This document shows positions 12,818 through 24,693 of a stretch of DNA of 64,000 nt, piece after piece (position 1 is the stretch's first letter; every line of letters starts with the position of its first letter). This stretch comes from Mortierella alpina (taxonomy: Eukaryota; Mortierellomycota; Mortierellomycetes; Mortierellales; Mortierellaceae): the NCBI GenBank assembly GCA_029449245.1, contig JANATF010000003.1, forward strand, positions 3,038,001 to 3,102,000, in the 5' to 3' direction. The position numbers and the translations under genes were made by a program. The notes beneath the pieces were generated by a model, which did not search any database, was not told the origin of the DNA, and saw nothing but the letters and a program-made list of their open reading frames with translations.

Positions 12818-14188
12818 TTACAATGCCTGGGCATCATACTCAGCCTTCTCAATCTTGTATGCCTCCATGGCGATTCTGTTCCTCTCTGTGTACTTGGACT
12901 TCTCGACCTCGCCGAGGGTACCCCATGCTTCAGCAAAGGCCTTGGACTGCTCCTTCAGCGACAGGTGGGCGTACTTGCCAGTCTCGCGAAGGTGCTTGGC
13001 ATACAAGAAGAAGTTGGACAGGGGCCTCTTGGGTGCGTTGGGGTCCTTGAGTGCTGGGAGACCCTTCTTACCAGCCTTGCGCAAAGCATCGCGACGCTGG
13101 TTCTCGACCTTGTACTCTGCAGGTGTCAGCTCCTGAAGGCGGTCCTTGGTCTCCTGCTTGAATGCCTCAAAGTTGGCCTTGTACTTGTCTTGGTAAACCT
13201 ACAAGTTTTCGCAATGTCCGTGAAGAGGTTAGGGTACAAGGCTAGAAAGAAAAAAAGACAAGCAAAGTTGGACATTGGTGAACTATTTCTCGGGAACATA
13301 CCTGCTTCTCTTCTGGGCTGAGATTCTTCCAGAGCTCGGCTGCGACAGCTCCCTCGACTGTGGGAACGACGGGCTTTCCTGAGGCCTTGACCTTGTCCAT
13401 GTGCTCTCTGAAGAACATGTTCCAGGAGGTACCAGGACGCTTAGGCATAGGGATAGCCTGGACTATAGACATGAAAAATAGATCACAAGAGTTTCGTCTG
13501 GGTTAGAGAGCTGTGCTGTTCGCCGAGCGCGTCGTGTCCCTGAGTTTCTGGAGAAGTATTTTTCAAACAAAATCTTGACGCGTCTCGAAAAGAGCTTCAA
13601 GTGCAAAGGGATGAAGCGACGAGGACGCGCCCCAACAGTTGGTGAGAGAAGTCAAGTAGCTGCTCAGCGTATGGCAATGTCTTTGTATGCCACCTGGATC
13701 CAGAAGAAAAGAACAGGAAAGAAAAAAAGTAGAACGAAAACATAGCACTTCACACGACGCGACATTATCATAACAAAGAAGTCTGAAAAAAAAGGCGCAA
13801 AAAAACCAAAAAAGAAGGGAAAAAAAGCTGGGGTCTGCCTTTGTAAGCTGTCTATGAGCTTATGGACGCGAGGATGTTGTCAAACACACGTTTAAAACAG
13901 TAAAAAAGGGCTTGGCTGGCACCAGGTGTCGTGGAAAGGACACCTGATTCTGATCAGGTACGGAGGGGAGGAGGCGCGACTCATCCAGACCGCGACGAGA
14001 GGGAAGCGGGAGTGTGCATCGGAGGGGGACAGGATGATGAGGTTGCTGATGGGCCGTGGTGGGGGGTATGAGGGGATGGGGGGCGGCAGGCGCGACGGCG
14101 GGCGCGGATGTGAGTGAGGGAGTGTTTTGGGCTTACTCTTTTTCGGCTTTGCCACCTTCTCCTTCTTTTCCTTGAGTTCCTTGGGCAT
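12818..14188 (-). CDS. two-HMG-box DNA-binding protein
   Basis: Three exons (14188-14137, 13462-13302, 13198-12818) give 197 aa. The N-terminus is a Lys-rich tail (MPKELKEKKEKVAKPKK). HMG box A (~22-90) begins IPMPKRPGTSWNMFFREH and continues across intron 2 into VYQDKYKANFEAFKQE. Box B (~118-190) begins LKDPNAPKRPLSNFFLYAKH and ends at YKIEKAEYDAQAL. Tandem HMG boxes bend DNA without much sequence specificity. The family includes nuclear architectural proteins and mitochondrial Abf2/TFAM types. The basic tail lacks a clear mitochondrial presequence, so I favour nuclear, but this is open. The first intron is 674 nt, unusually long for this window, and splits the tail from box A; its acceptor (TCTATAG) was set by frame. 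Confidence 0.78.
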
Positions 14189-14949
14189 AGTGGAGCGTGT
14201 GTGTGAGTGGGCGTGCGGAGGGCGTGTAAAAAAGATATGCGTGCTATTAGGTGGGCAGTAGCTGGCGTGGGTGTATGTGAAGAGAGAAAGGAAAAAGGGA
14301 ATCGTGCGCTGGGTGCGCCCTATATTGTTGAATCTGGCCAGTCCAGAAAAATTTTCCTCTGCCCATCTCGCCCGCTGGGCTGGGAGGGGCTTGAAAAGGC
14401 TCAGAATCAGTCCGACCAATAGGAGTCAGAGCCCCCTCTCTCGCTCATATCACCACACTGTTATTGCACACTGCTGAGGTGGACATACCCAGGCCACAGG
14501 GCCACAACACGGCCACGACAGGGCCACACACCCATCTTTCTGTCGCTGTAGGATGTATATACATACATATACATGTCCATAGCCAGGATCTCGTTAGCTC
14601 CCCACAAGAGCCTTTTATTCTGTATCGATAGACAAAGAGAAGAGAGTATCCACCCATGCTCCGTCTTACAGGCTGCACAATATCCCTTTCACTGCTATTG
14701 TTTCACTTGCACTGGCTGACCCTCCGCAAAGAGCGTTCCAACCGACCTGACCGAGTTGGAAGCGACTAACGATAACATCAGCAACGTACAGTGGAGGAAA
14801 GGAGACTCGCGAATGAGTGAAAACATAAACAAGGCTGGAGTCAAGTGCATAAACAGACGAGAGAGAGATGAAACCCGGTAACAACATCCAGGGAGCTACA
14901 GTCCACCCTAGCTGCGACAACCACGCGACTATTACTGCACTGCACTCTG

Positions 14950-14983
<34 letters not shown>

Positions 14984-16280
14984 TAGCAATAGGAGTGAGC
15001 GAGTCGTCGTAAAGTCAGATGGCGAACTGCGCTTGGGGATGTGCATGGACTGCTGCCTCCAGCAAACTACGTATTAAGCTGTGCAGCTGTGCCTTGGGAT
15101 GTGGCGGCTCTGTCTATTCGCGTAGGCTTGACAGCCATAGTAGAAAGCGCGTTAGCACCTGTGGCCCTCTGCGGACATGCCTGCTTTGATGATCTGTGTC
15201 GATCCCAATCCCGTGCCTGATTCCCAAAACTTAGATTACTTGAGAAATTGAAAAAGCGAAGGAGTCAGGTATGATCTAATGGAGCAAAAACACACTCTTG
15301 AATGGCATAACCACTGCGATGGTCACTATAGCAGATGATGGACGCGCGTAGCGAGCTGAACGCTTATGCACTTGCCCGCACACCACACCACAGAAGCACA
15401 AGAAGAAAAACGTGACACAAACTTTAATCGCCACCACCCGAACTTTTGACAAGTCGCTTCATTTGCCCGATGCTCACACGTAACGTACTGTACTGTCCGG
15501 CCACAATAGCAACTGTACAGCAATGCCGATGTCGGTCCAGGACAGCTGGATTTATTAGGATCTGTGTTGTTAAGCTTGATTAATACACCATCGAGCTGAA
15601 CCATGGTCTCTAGACTGATCTAGGAGGTCCTTTCCATGGTTCATGGAAGCAGCAGAAACGCGCGTCCTCACACTCTCTGTCGCTGAACCGGTTTTACTAT
15701 TAGTAGCTCGCCGTGGAATAGTGCTGTGTGGATTACTCGGTTTATCTCATGTTCGTGAGATGGGCTCAAAGTTGTGCAATTGGCGCTGCATGGTTCACCC
15801 ACAGTAATGCATCGAAGAAATGGGCTCCCCTTTCGCGCTATCGAACGGCGTGAATTCCAGGTATGAACCAACGGCCAAAAGCTCCTACAGCAGACTACAT
15901 ACTTAGTCCTTCTTGAGGTTCAATTATAGCATCTCCTGGGCTGTGCAATACTGCCTATGGTTGAATCGTATTACTACAGCGGCAAGTACTCAGAAATGCC
16001 TCTGTGGGTGCGCCGCCTTCACACGTCCTCATCAGTAGACCATGATTCAGGGCGCGACACGATTAAGTATCCATTGCTGCATTTGTGGTTTAGTGCAATG
16101 CGCGGCGCCTGAAGGTAAGAGCCGTTTCTTGGACCCGCGGACCATTGGCGGTTGAGGAAACCGCAACATCCGATATAAAAGGCGCTCATGTTTTTGTGCC
16201 ATGCCAACTTCATTCCTCAACCACACGCTCCATCACACAAGTTCCTTCTCGACGTCTCATACAAAAAAATCACACACACA
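14189..16280. other. intergenic region with a second 30-A tract
   Basis: About 2.1 kb between divergent genes. The stretch 14189-14450 should hold the HMG-gene promoter. A run of 30 A is at 14952-14981. I saw no conserved ORF, tRNA or repeat in 15000-16100. The right end carries the promoter described separately. Confidence 0.5.
16143..16180 (+). promoter_or_regulatory. CCAAT-type and TATA elements of the secreted repeat-protein gene
   Basis: ATTGG (an inverted CCAAT box) at 16144-16148 is followed by TATAAAA at 16174-16180, about 100 nt before the ATG at 16281. The spacing suits a strong TATA promoter with a short 5' UTR ending in an A-rich ACACACA context. Confidence 0.5.
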
Positions 16281-17123
16281 ATGGTTTTCTTCAACGCGAA
16301 AGCAATCTCTGGCTTCGTCCTTGGAGGAGTGCTCATGATTCAAGCCGCTCTGACAGGGGTGGATGGCCAAGCATGGAGGGCTCATAACGGATTGACCGCC
16401 GACGCCTTCCAAACCCAGTTCGACAACTATGTCAGCCAGGGCTACCGCTTGACCCACCTTGACGGCTACGGTATCAACAACGTTGCCTACTTTGCCGCCA
16501 TCTACGAGCAAACCTCTGGTCCCGAGTGGATCGCCAAGTTCGGATTGACGTCTGCAGGTTACCAAGAGCAGTTTAACACCCTTCTCAAGGACGGCTACCG
16601 CCTCCAGAAGATCAACGGTTACTCTGTGGGTGGAGGCGAGAGATTTGCCGCCATCTGGGACAAATCGTCTGGCCCCGCCTGGGTGGCCAGGCACAACTTG
16701 GACTCGGCTCAGTACCAAGAGGCCTTTAACACTTATGTCTCGCAAGGATACCGTTTGAAGCAGGTCAGCGGATACGCTGTGGGCAACAGCGTCCGCTACG
16801 CGGCACTTTTCGACAAGTCTACCGGTCCAAAGTTTACGGCACGCCATGGCCTGACCTCTGCGCAATACCAAGCCGAGTTCACCAAGTTGAAGGGAGATGG
16901 TTACAGACCTGTTACGATCGACGCGTACACCGTGAACGGTCAAGACTTGTTTGCTGGCGTCTGGGAGCAGTCGACTGGACCTGACTGGGCTGCGCGCCAT
17001 AACCTGACTCCCGCTCAATTTCAAGCCGAATTCGATAGGCTGGTCAAGTTGGGCTTCAAGTTGACCAACGTGTCTGGGTATGGCTCAGGATCAGCTCTCT
17101 ATGCTGGACTTTGGACCAAGTAA
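16281..17123 (+). CDS. secreted five-repeat protein of the BTRD1 / polyglycine-hydrolase repeat type
   Basis: A single exon of 280 aa. Residues 1-29 form a signal peptide (basic start, hydrophobic ISGFVLGGVLMIQAAL). Five repeats of ~47-51 residues follow. Each begins with an aromatic-containing W/F-x-A-[KR]-[FH]-x-L segment, has a QxxFxxxxxxGYRLxxIxGY core and ends [FY]AA[ILV][WFY][DE][KQ][ST][ST]GP; the last repeat stops at GLWTK. The pattern matches my memory of the bacterial tandem repeat domain (BTRD1) found beside the hydrolase domain of fungal polyglycine hydrolases. Here the beta-lactamase-like catalytic domain is absent, so enzymatic activity is not supported; surface binding or a structural role is possible. 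The lack of introns beside intron-rich neighbours could reflect transfer or retroposition. Family name is recalled from motif shape only. Confidence 0.72.
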   Translation: MVFFNAKAISGFVLGGVLMIQAALTGVDGQAWRAHNGLTADAFQTQFDNYVSQGYRLTHLDGYGINNVAYFAAIYEQTSGPEWIAKFGLTSAGYQEQFNTLLKDGYRLQKINGYSVGGGERFAAIWDKSSGPAWVARHNLDSAQYQEAFNTYVSQGYRLKQVSGYAVGNSVRYAALFDKSTGPKFTARHGLTSAQYQAEFTKLKGDGYRPVTIDAYTVNGQDLFAGVWEQSTGPDWAARHNLTPAQFQAEFDRLVKLGFKLTNVSGYGSGSALYAGLWTK

Positions 17124-17318
17124 AGCGCAAGTTTTCCCTCCCCTCAAGAACACACTTCTCCATAACGCACACAAGCAAATACACTTTTTTTTTCTTGAAA
17201 CCACTACTCCCAGGTACCGCGGACTCTCCTGTTCCTAAGCAGAGATGTTCATATTACATTACTTCTACACGTGGTACTAGTTGAGAGATGAGAGTTGGGG
17301 TTACAAAGACTAAGTAGG

Positions 17319-20300
17319 TCAGGATGATATTGCTTCTGGCTTCTCGGCGCTTCTCGGGCCTGGCTCTGTTGAGGATGGTTGAAGAGGGTGTAGGGATGTC
17401 TTGTCATTGGCTGCTCCTGTATCTACCGTCTCCAGAGAGCCGGCTCGATTGGATACTAGTGCATCCAATGGGTCCTTCTCACATTCTTGAATTGTTGGAG
17501 TATAACTCTTGCTTTGAAGTGAGGTCCTAGACGACTGCCGACTCAATGTGCCCATCTGGTGCAGCGAGTTGGTGGATTCCAAAAACGGAAGAATAGATGG
17601 CGAATGCAGAGGCGTCTGTGCCAGCGGGCGACCCAGAGAGCCGCTCTTCGAAGGCCGCAGCAGCAGGGTTGTCGAAGAGACCGGAGACGATCTCGCCGGA
17701 CCTGAGAAGGTCCTTGTCAACGTGCCTGGCCGGGGTTGAAGTGGTGGTCGTCCCGATGTCGATGCAGTTCTTTTCGCTATACGCGGGCTGTTCAAATTCA
17801 AGTTGTGCTCTTCAGCGTGTTCACCGTCTTGCTGCTCAGGTACGGGCTCTAAGGTATCTGAGCGGTAGAGCGACTGTGAATCCACAAGCGATTCCTCGTA
17901 TTCACGCTTTTGGTGCAAAGCCAAGATCGTCGCTGAGACTCTGCCAGAGAAGGTTGAGCATGACTCGCCATCGCTAATCACATCCGAATCGTCGTCCTCG
18001 TCGTGATCCGAAAACATGCGATCCAAAATCTCATGCATCCGCCCTGCGCTCGCTGCAACGTTGCTGCTATGGTGACTCTCGGTGGGACTTTCTGGTCGCG
18101 AGCCATCGCGACTTCTGATCGATGGCGTCCTCTTGCTACCGTTGGTGGTCATATCAGCCTTGCTTGTCTCAAAAAGCGGTCCTCGAGTCGTAGGTAGCAG
18201 CAGAAGCGGTGGCGGCGTCGCGATGGACACAGGGTGGGGTTTTTTGTCCGAGTCAGTGGGCGATTCCACATACTGCCCCGACTCTTTGCGCCAGTATTGC
18301 ACCGCTTTCTCCGGCCCCTTGGAGACCTTGAGGATGCCGCCACCTTGTAATATCAGTGGCGAATCTGTCATCAACGCTTCTGCAATGCTACTCTCAACCG
18401 AGTTGCGAGGGTACTGCGGTCCGCTCAAGACCGAAGCTCTCCTGCTTTCCGGTGTGTCTTGTTCAGACAATGACTCTCCACCGTTCACAAAGTTCTGGCC
18501 CACCTTGTGTTTGTGCGAGAGCGTGTACACGGATGTTGCTTCAGATGCGGTCCTATTCAACCTGGCTGGCGCTGGAGGCATTCCAGATATAGAGGACCTC
18601 AAACTTCCAGCCTGAGATGCCATTGCTTCTGGATTGGCAACGAATAAACTCCTATTGCGCTCATTGTTGAGTCCTGATTCCTGAAAGAAGCGACTGATCC
18701 CGATCGAATTGAGTTCTCGTAGCTCATCGCCTCCGTCCCGCGAAAGTCGGCCGTCCCTTGAAGAGTCCAGTGTGACAGGTGGCGGTCTTGGAGGTCGCAT
18801 TACTTCAAACGCCTTTGGTTTCGAGCCATCGCCATTTGATCTCCTGACCGATTTGCTTCCTATTTTTCCAAATAGCCCGCTCATTGATCCTTTCATGGAT
18901 TCCCAGGCACTCTGCTTTTCTTTCTGGGTTCCCGCGGATGATGGAGATGACGGCGTGTTGTTGTCTGGTACATAGACGTAGCGACCGTCTCTAAAGATTT
19001 CCGACATCCTTCTACTCCGGAGATCTGGCGTACCCTGCTGGTGCGACATACGTTGAATCCTTGCATATGATTCTCGTTGCGGCTGAAATCGTGAAGAGGA
19101 GAGTTGGGTTGGCTGAAGAGCAATGGTGGGTCCATCTACAGACTCAATTGATGCTCCTGGCGAGTGAGGGTGAGGTGAGGTCGAACGGGCAGACATCGGT
19201 CCGGCGGAGCTGGACAAGGGGATGATGGCTTCCGGACGCAGATCCAGGATAAGGCCGGGGTTATCATCCGAGGGGAATCTTGACCGCCGTCGATCTGGCG
19301 GCTGGTGTGAATGGCGATAGAGTGATCGCTGTTGGTAGCCCTCTGAGTCAGGCACAGAAAGTAGGTCGCCTACGGACGTGTATGGCTGAACGGTATAACG
19401 CCTTGTCTTTGCTGCATGCGACATCCTGGACTCTGGTTGATGGCTGAGTGGTCTACTTGTCAAGTCCCAGTCGTGCTCGGTTTGTAGAGAGCCCTCAAAG
19501 GTATAGCTCTTGGTTGGTCCCTTCCAAGTTGAGGAATGTCGAGTTTGCCAGAACAGCACAACCTGAATCGTGTTCCAAAGCAAGAGCGCGAACATGACAA
19601 TGAACACAGCCAAATGGAACGCCATTTGAATATATCCAAAGAGCTGTCGTACTTCTGGCGACGTGTCAAGATCATGCACGTAGGCAATGGAGCATCCGGT
19701 AACAACAATCCTAACAACCCCCAAAAACAAATGGATTTTGTTGTCCCCAGATTCCGAAAAGGGCCACTTGAGTCCAATGACCAGCATGTATCCGAGCTCG
19801 ACCACCATCAGCACGGCGACCTGGGCAATACCATAAGACGAGAGCATCGCGACGGAAAGGCCCCAGAGAAAGCGGACCAGGAGAGTGACAAGGAAGAACA
19901 ACGTTCCTTCCTCTGTGAGAGTGTTGTAGAGTGTCCCGTACTTGAGTAGCGTCCCAAGATCCTCGAATAGTTGAAGCTCTGATGAAGCGCGGAGTATCCT
20001 CCAAGTCAAAAAAACTGTTGCACCGACCGAGAGTATAAGCAGTGACGCTGATGCAATTGCCATCATAGCGGTGCCTCCAGATATCGTCAGCTGGTACATG
20101 GCAGAGAGGGCCAGTGGAGTGTAGAGCAGGGCCCAGACGCGAAGTAGATTGCCCGCCACAAAATTGAAAGCGTGCTGCAGAGTCTTGCCCCTTTGATGGC
20201 TTTCCTTGGCAAGGAACCACGCAATGACCAGTAGAAATCCTGAGACGATGAGTGATGCGCCGCCGACCATGACAGTGTTGATAAAAGTGCAGAGGAATAA

Positions 20301-22327
20301 TTTAGAGGGGTATGCCCCGATGGCGGCTGCGTACGCTTCCATGCCAAAGCGAGAGACATTGTACTGTTTCGACTGGCCAAAAGGATCTTTGATGACTGGG
20401 ACGATATAGACTGCGGGCTGGGATACTGTAGGCGAGGCAGTCGCTGTTGCTGTTGGTAAATCCGATTGAGAGGTGGCAACTGCAGATCTTGATTTCGACT
20501 TGCTGGATGAGCTGGAAGTGGTAGTGGGTGACACTTCCTCTGTGGTTGACGACGTAGTTGTCTCTACAGCAGCAGTGGTTGTCTGTTGCGGCTGGGTCTG
20601 GGAAGCAGCATTAGTCGTCAATTCAAGCTGGCGCTTTCTAACAACGTGGGAATGAGAAAGGGACGAGCAGCAGGGTGTGAGCGGCAATATCCCTCGTCCT
20701 ATATGACTCCTCTCTAGCCCCTTGTGCCCAAAACATGGGGACAGGCATCTCTACACTCACTGAAATCTTACCTTTTCATGGTGGCTGCTGGATTTGCTGG
20801 CTGCGTAATGCTCGTGAAGGGCGATACCCGGCTGGCTGGCCAGGACGAATCTAGGTCATCCAGGGTCCAGCGCTTGTTCAAAAAATTACTGCCGCTCCAC
20901 TTTAATGGCGCCTCCTTGATCTGGTTGACAGACCCAGCACCGCCATACGTAAGCACATAGGTGGAGTTATCAGGGCCGTTTCCTGCAAACGAGTTGCGGA
21001 ATTCAAGGAATGACCAGTGGAAGAGCGAGGTGAATGTCGAATAAAAGGATGGATAATTGACAGAAAGCTGGCCGGTCATCACCATGAACTGCGTGTAAAA
21101 GACGATGTCGAAGAGTCCAGGCGTATGTACACTGATCACATCCGATGTCGACGCCAATCCATACGTCGCCAAGGCACCCAAGAATCCGTTGCCAACGGTT
21201 GCCCTCAGCAGGATGGATGTCAAGCCTATCGCGCCAGAGTATACTGCGAGCGCAAGTGGCAGATAGCCGACTGCTGTGTTGACTGCCTCCATCTTTTGCT
21301 CCAGCAAGATGGCCACGCAGGCGACTGTTTGGTTGTTGCCGCCCATAATTTGAACGCTGATCATGAGCTCTGCAAATGGTGCTGTCTGCGTGATTGTAAA
21401 GTTCTACTCAGGGCAACGAATAGTGGAACGTTAGCGTCATTTGGAAACAGCGTGCTAAAAAAGCGTTGCGCCGCAATTATCCATTAAAGCCCACGAAGCA
21501 CGTACAGTAGATATGGAAGCTGGTCCCGGTGCTGTGGGACAACCTCCTGCAATCATGCTGCAGGCGGGGCCTTCGCTCCTGTGTAGTTGCGATCCTACGA
21601 TCGTGGTGACAATCGAGGATCTCCCTAAGAACAACATAGCATGGTCAGCTTACTAGTCTTTCCAACACTCAAGAATAAAAAAGTCTGAATAGAGAAGGCA
21701 GTGGCCCCTCAAAACGAAGCATGCGCTGGATAATGAGTGTGCGTACTGTACGCATGTGCCAAAGGCTCACCCATCGTCATCACTCTACTCAATATGCTGT
21801 CAAGAACCACGAAGGAAAAAATACTATTGCACCCAGCTTCCCATTAACCTTCTTTGTCCTTTGCTCATAATACAAAGCAAGAATACCCTGAAGGGGGCGA
21901 GGGGAGGCAAAACAATGCGTGGGTGCGTAGGGGGGGGGAGGGGAGGGCGTCATTTGGGCAGATTTCACCAGACGAGAGCGTAACGTCTGAGGGGACGTTA
22001 GGTCTATGACCCCCAACCACGGCCGATAGACAGGCACCGCTGTGTTTGTGGAGAGAGGCGCATCTTACATTGGCTTGTGGAGAGCGCAGTATATGTCTGA
22101 GGATTCTGGCCCGTGAAATTGCCCTGCAGGTCCAGGACCACGACTTTGTTGGAGGGGTCAAAGTGGGCGGAAACCGCACCAAGCTGAAGGATCGAGCCTG
22201 GCCCGGAGCAGTCGACATACGGCCAGGCGGTGGTCGCAGAAGGAAGAAGGACTATGCCCAGGAACAAGAGCAGCAGGGCCGTCCGCAGCCCTTGTCGCCA
22301 TCCCCGAGCTTGTCCTGGGAACTCCAT
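17319..22327 (-). CDS. FLC/TRP-like membrane protein with ML-like domain and long cytosolic tail
   Basis: Four exons (22327-22069, 21624-21506, 21403-20772, 20637-17319) close in frame at 1442 aa. A signal peptide (LRTALLLLFLGIVLLPSATT) precedes an ML-like luminal domain (WPYVDCSGPGSILQLGAV ... FTITQTAPFAELMISVQIMG). A hydrophobic helix and an extracellular stretch containing LFHWSFLEFRNSFAG come next. After a Thr/Ser/Gln linker a multi-pass region (to about residue 700) follows: DPFGQSKQYNVSRFGMEAYA, VGGASLIVSGFLLVIAWFL, FLWGLSVAMLSSYGIAQVAV, VFIVMFALLLWNTIQVVLFW. The last ~740 residues are Ser/Pro/Arg-rich and cytosolic. Family knowledge: yeast Flc proteins and fission yeast Pkd2 are TRP-like proteins involved in calcium homeostasis, cell-wall integrity and FAD/heme-related ER transport. 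The tail is much longer than in yeast Flc proteins. Confidence 0.85.
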
Positions 22328-23607
22328 CGGTGTCTTGTATATGCGACAAACTCAGCCCGATGAATGGTCGGGAGATGAAAGAGCCGATGCACTGCTTGAT
22401 CGAGCGGACCAGGAAATGCAAGGGTGAATGAACAGCGCTGATTGAAGAAGAGAGAGAGTTGATGGAGGAGGAGGAGGAGGAGAGGCAGACGAGGTGGAGG
22501 GAGACGACAACGATGACGAGGGGAGAGGGCGTGCTAGCGGGCGAGGGTGCGCATGAGGCTGTTCCCTTGCGAGAAGGGTCTGTGAGGGGGCGTGGGGTGT
22601 TCCTGCAGCACCGGCGCAGGCGTCGAATGTCAAGGTGCGGATGGAGGCAGGGAAGGGAGAGGGGTTTGCGGATGAGGAGTGTAGAAGGGAGGAGGAGTGC
22701 ACAAGGCAGGAGGAGGGAGGAGGAGGAGGGAAGAGTCTATCAGTCTATCTGGCCAGAATAAACCATACGCACGCAAAGGCGACGGACCTTTGACCTTGAG
22801 AGCACACACACTACAGGCGCACACATAAACAAAACGGGCCGCGCTTGCCACATGCGCATCCATCCACTCCCACCTCGTTCCCGCCCATCGCTAGCATTTC
22901 CTGCACCACCCCAGGAGACAACCCAGCTAGCCCTCTCTGCCCTCCTGGATCTTCAGGCAAGCAGGGGGCAAAGAGCTCCCTTTTGCCTGCACTCTCGTCG
23001 ATCAACTGCTCCCCATGCACGGTAATTTATTCACTGCACGGCCAATGCTCTCCGGGGATATTGAACAAACGCGAGACATACCGATGCGTTTTGGTCGTGC
23101 ATTCATGTATGTCCCATACGCAATGCACTTACACCGAAGCTACACCCTGCCACACATTGATACAGGGCCTCTGCTGCTGCGTGCACACTGCGTCCTCGTG
23201 CACGATGTTCTGTTTGGTTCACTCTACCCCATGCCCTGCTTTTATGTAGTACTCCTCCAATGTTGAGAAACCTCAGCTCTTCAATCATTGCGGAAACCAA
23301 AAGAGCAAGGGTTCCAGTCCGTGGCTTGAGCAACTTGCGCTGGTCTATTGGACAAGCGATCCTGCCTAATAGCTCTAAGCACCTCGCTTGCAGGATCGCG
23401 TGCCTAGTAAAAGTGTATTTCGAGAGAGATTTACTATAGACCAAATACACACTTACGAGCCATATCGTTCTCGTAAGGCCTATAAAGCACCCTAGGCTCA
23501 TCATGGTTACCTTGAGCAGCCGTAAGCAGGGTCAGTGATCATACAACATGGCCTGGGAGGCCATTTTGGCCGGCTGCATGGTGATAATTAGGCGAGTGTG
23601 CGTTTTT
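22328..23607. other. intergenic region upstream of the TRP-like gene
   Basis: The first ~500 bases are purine-rich on plus (CT-rich on the coding strand), a promoter-like pattern for the TRP-like gene. Around 23357-23400 a 10-bp inverted pair (GCGATCCTGC / GCAGGATCGC) could form a hairpin. No gene was recognised. Confidence 0.45.
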
Positions 23608-24566
23608 CTACTTGAGCCATTGTATCGCCATATCGGTCATATCTACCATACAACCATCCTCATCCCTCAACCGATCAGGGCCTGTTGTTGCAGATGCTCG
23701 TCGACTAGTGCCATAATGGTCCAAATGCAGTGCGACCGCTATGGTTGGCTTGCTCAGAGCGAGCTCGATCGTCCGAGGCTCTTGAGTTGCAATTTCAAGA
23801 ATCTGCAAGATTCGCACTCGTCAAGGCCTTCCTTGAGTGGATTCCGCCACTCAAAAAGCAAAGATGAGGAAAACAAGAAACGAGTGCCCGACGTGATGCG
23901 GCACACTCCCAGGGCTTCGGGAAAGTGAATGGAATGCTCAGGCGCCAACAACCCATTAGTCCACAGTCGCATACACAAAAAAATGGTGCCTTATTTTCTA
24001 TTATTTTTAGGTTTGCGCGCTGTGCAAAATTTCATATAATGCTGCAGAAGCACCATGCGGCGCACCAAGGAGTCCTCGCAAATCATATAGAGTGTTGCCC
24101 AGACCACCAGGTAGCCATTGAGCGCCATCAAATTCCCCAGGGCTCTCTCTGATAGCGAACTCATAAGTCAACTGTCCTCAGCTTTGGAAGGCGACTTTGC
24201 TAATAAGTTGTGGGCGCCTGATCTTTCGCAGCACTTTTCTAGAGCCCTGGGAGTGTGCTGCATCACACTCATTTCTTATTTTCCTCATCTTCACTATGTG
24301 AGTTGTGGCATCGACCCGTTCTCCATCGGGATGGACCTTTGCAATGGCGAATCTTGAAGATTCTTGAATTGGGTCGGATTAGCAATTCAACCGGCTCGGA
24401 CGATGGAGCCCGCTCTGAACAAGCCAACCATACCGGTCGCACCGCATCAGGGCCATTACGGCGCTAGTCGACGAGCATCTGCAACAGCGGGCCTGATCGG
24501 CCAATGAGAATATGAGGGTAGTTGTATGTTAGATATGGCCCATATGCTGGTGCAAGTGAACCCAGG
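23608..24566. mobile_element. foldback / MITE-like element with ~350-bp imperfect inverted arms
   Basis: The left arm (~23608-23972) and right arm (~24188-24566) are diverged reverse complements. Shared islands include CATATCT-ACATACAAC, GTTGCAGATGCTCGTCGACT, TATGGTTGGCTTG, AAGATGAGGAAAA and CACTCCCAGGGCT. They enclose a ~215-bp unique loop. There is no transposase-like ORF, so the element would be non-autonomous if mobile. I could not define target-site duplications, and the outer ends are approximate. Confidence 0.65.
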
Positions 24567-24693
24567 CACAGTGAACATTCGAGTCAGGTACCGAGTTTCA
24601 AGTGCGCTATGGACATCAATGACCAGGATGCACAACTCTATCCTGACTGCAACGATTTATCCCACTGATGTTTTACTCTATATAACTGAATTA

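Noticed and set aside
10739-14981. Two 30-A tracts as possible retroposon tails
   Set aside because: No coding or SINE-like body lies upstream on the expected strand and no flanking direct repeats were seen; simple homopolymers are the better reading.
15326-15604. 92-codon minus frame, Cys-rich
   Set aside because: No signal peptide and no regular cysteine spacing; likely chance.
16257-17024. Minus-strand 255-codon frame over the secreted repeat gene
   Set aside because: Antisense shadow of a GC-biased coding exon; the plus strand has a signal peptide, five repeats and a promoter.
23290-23345. tRNA-like stretch with GGGTTCCAGTCC
   Set aside because: The potential arms are too short and no full cloverleaf with an anticodon loop can be drawn.
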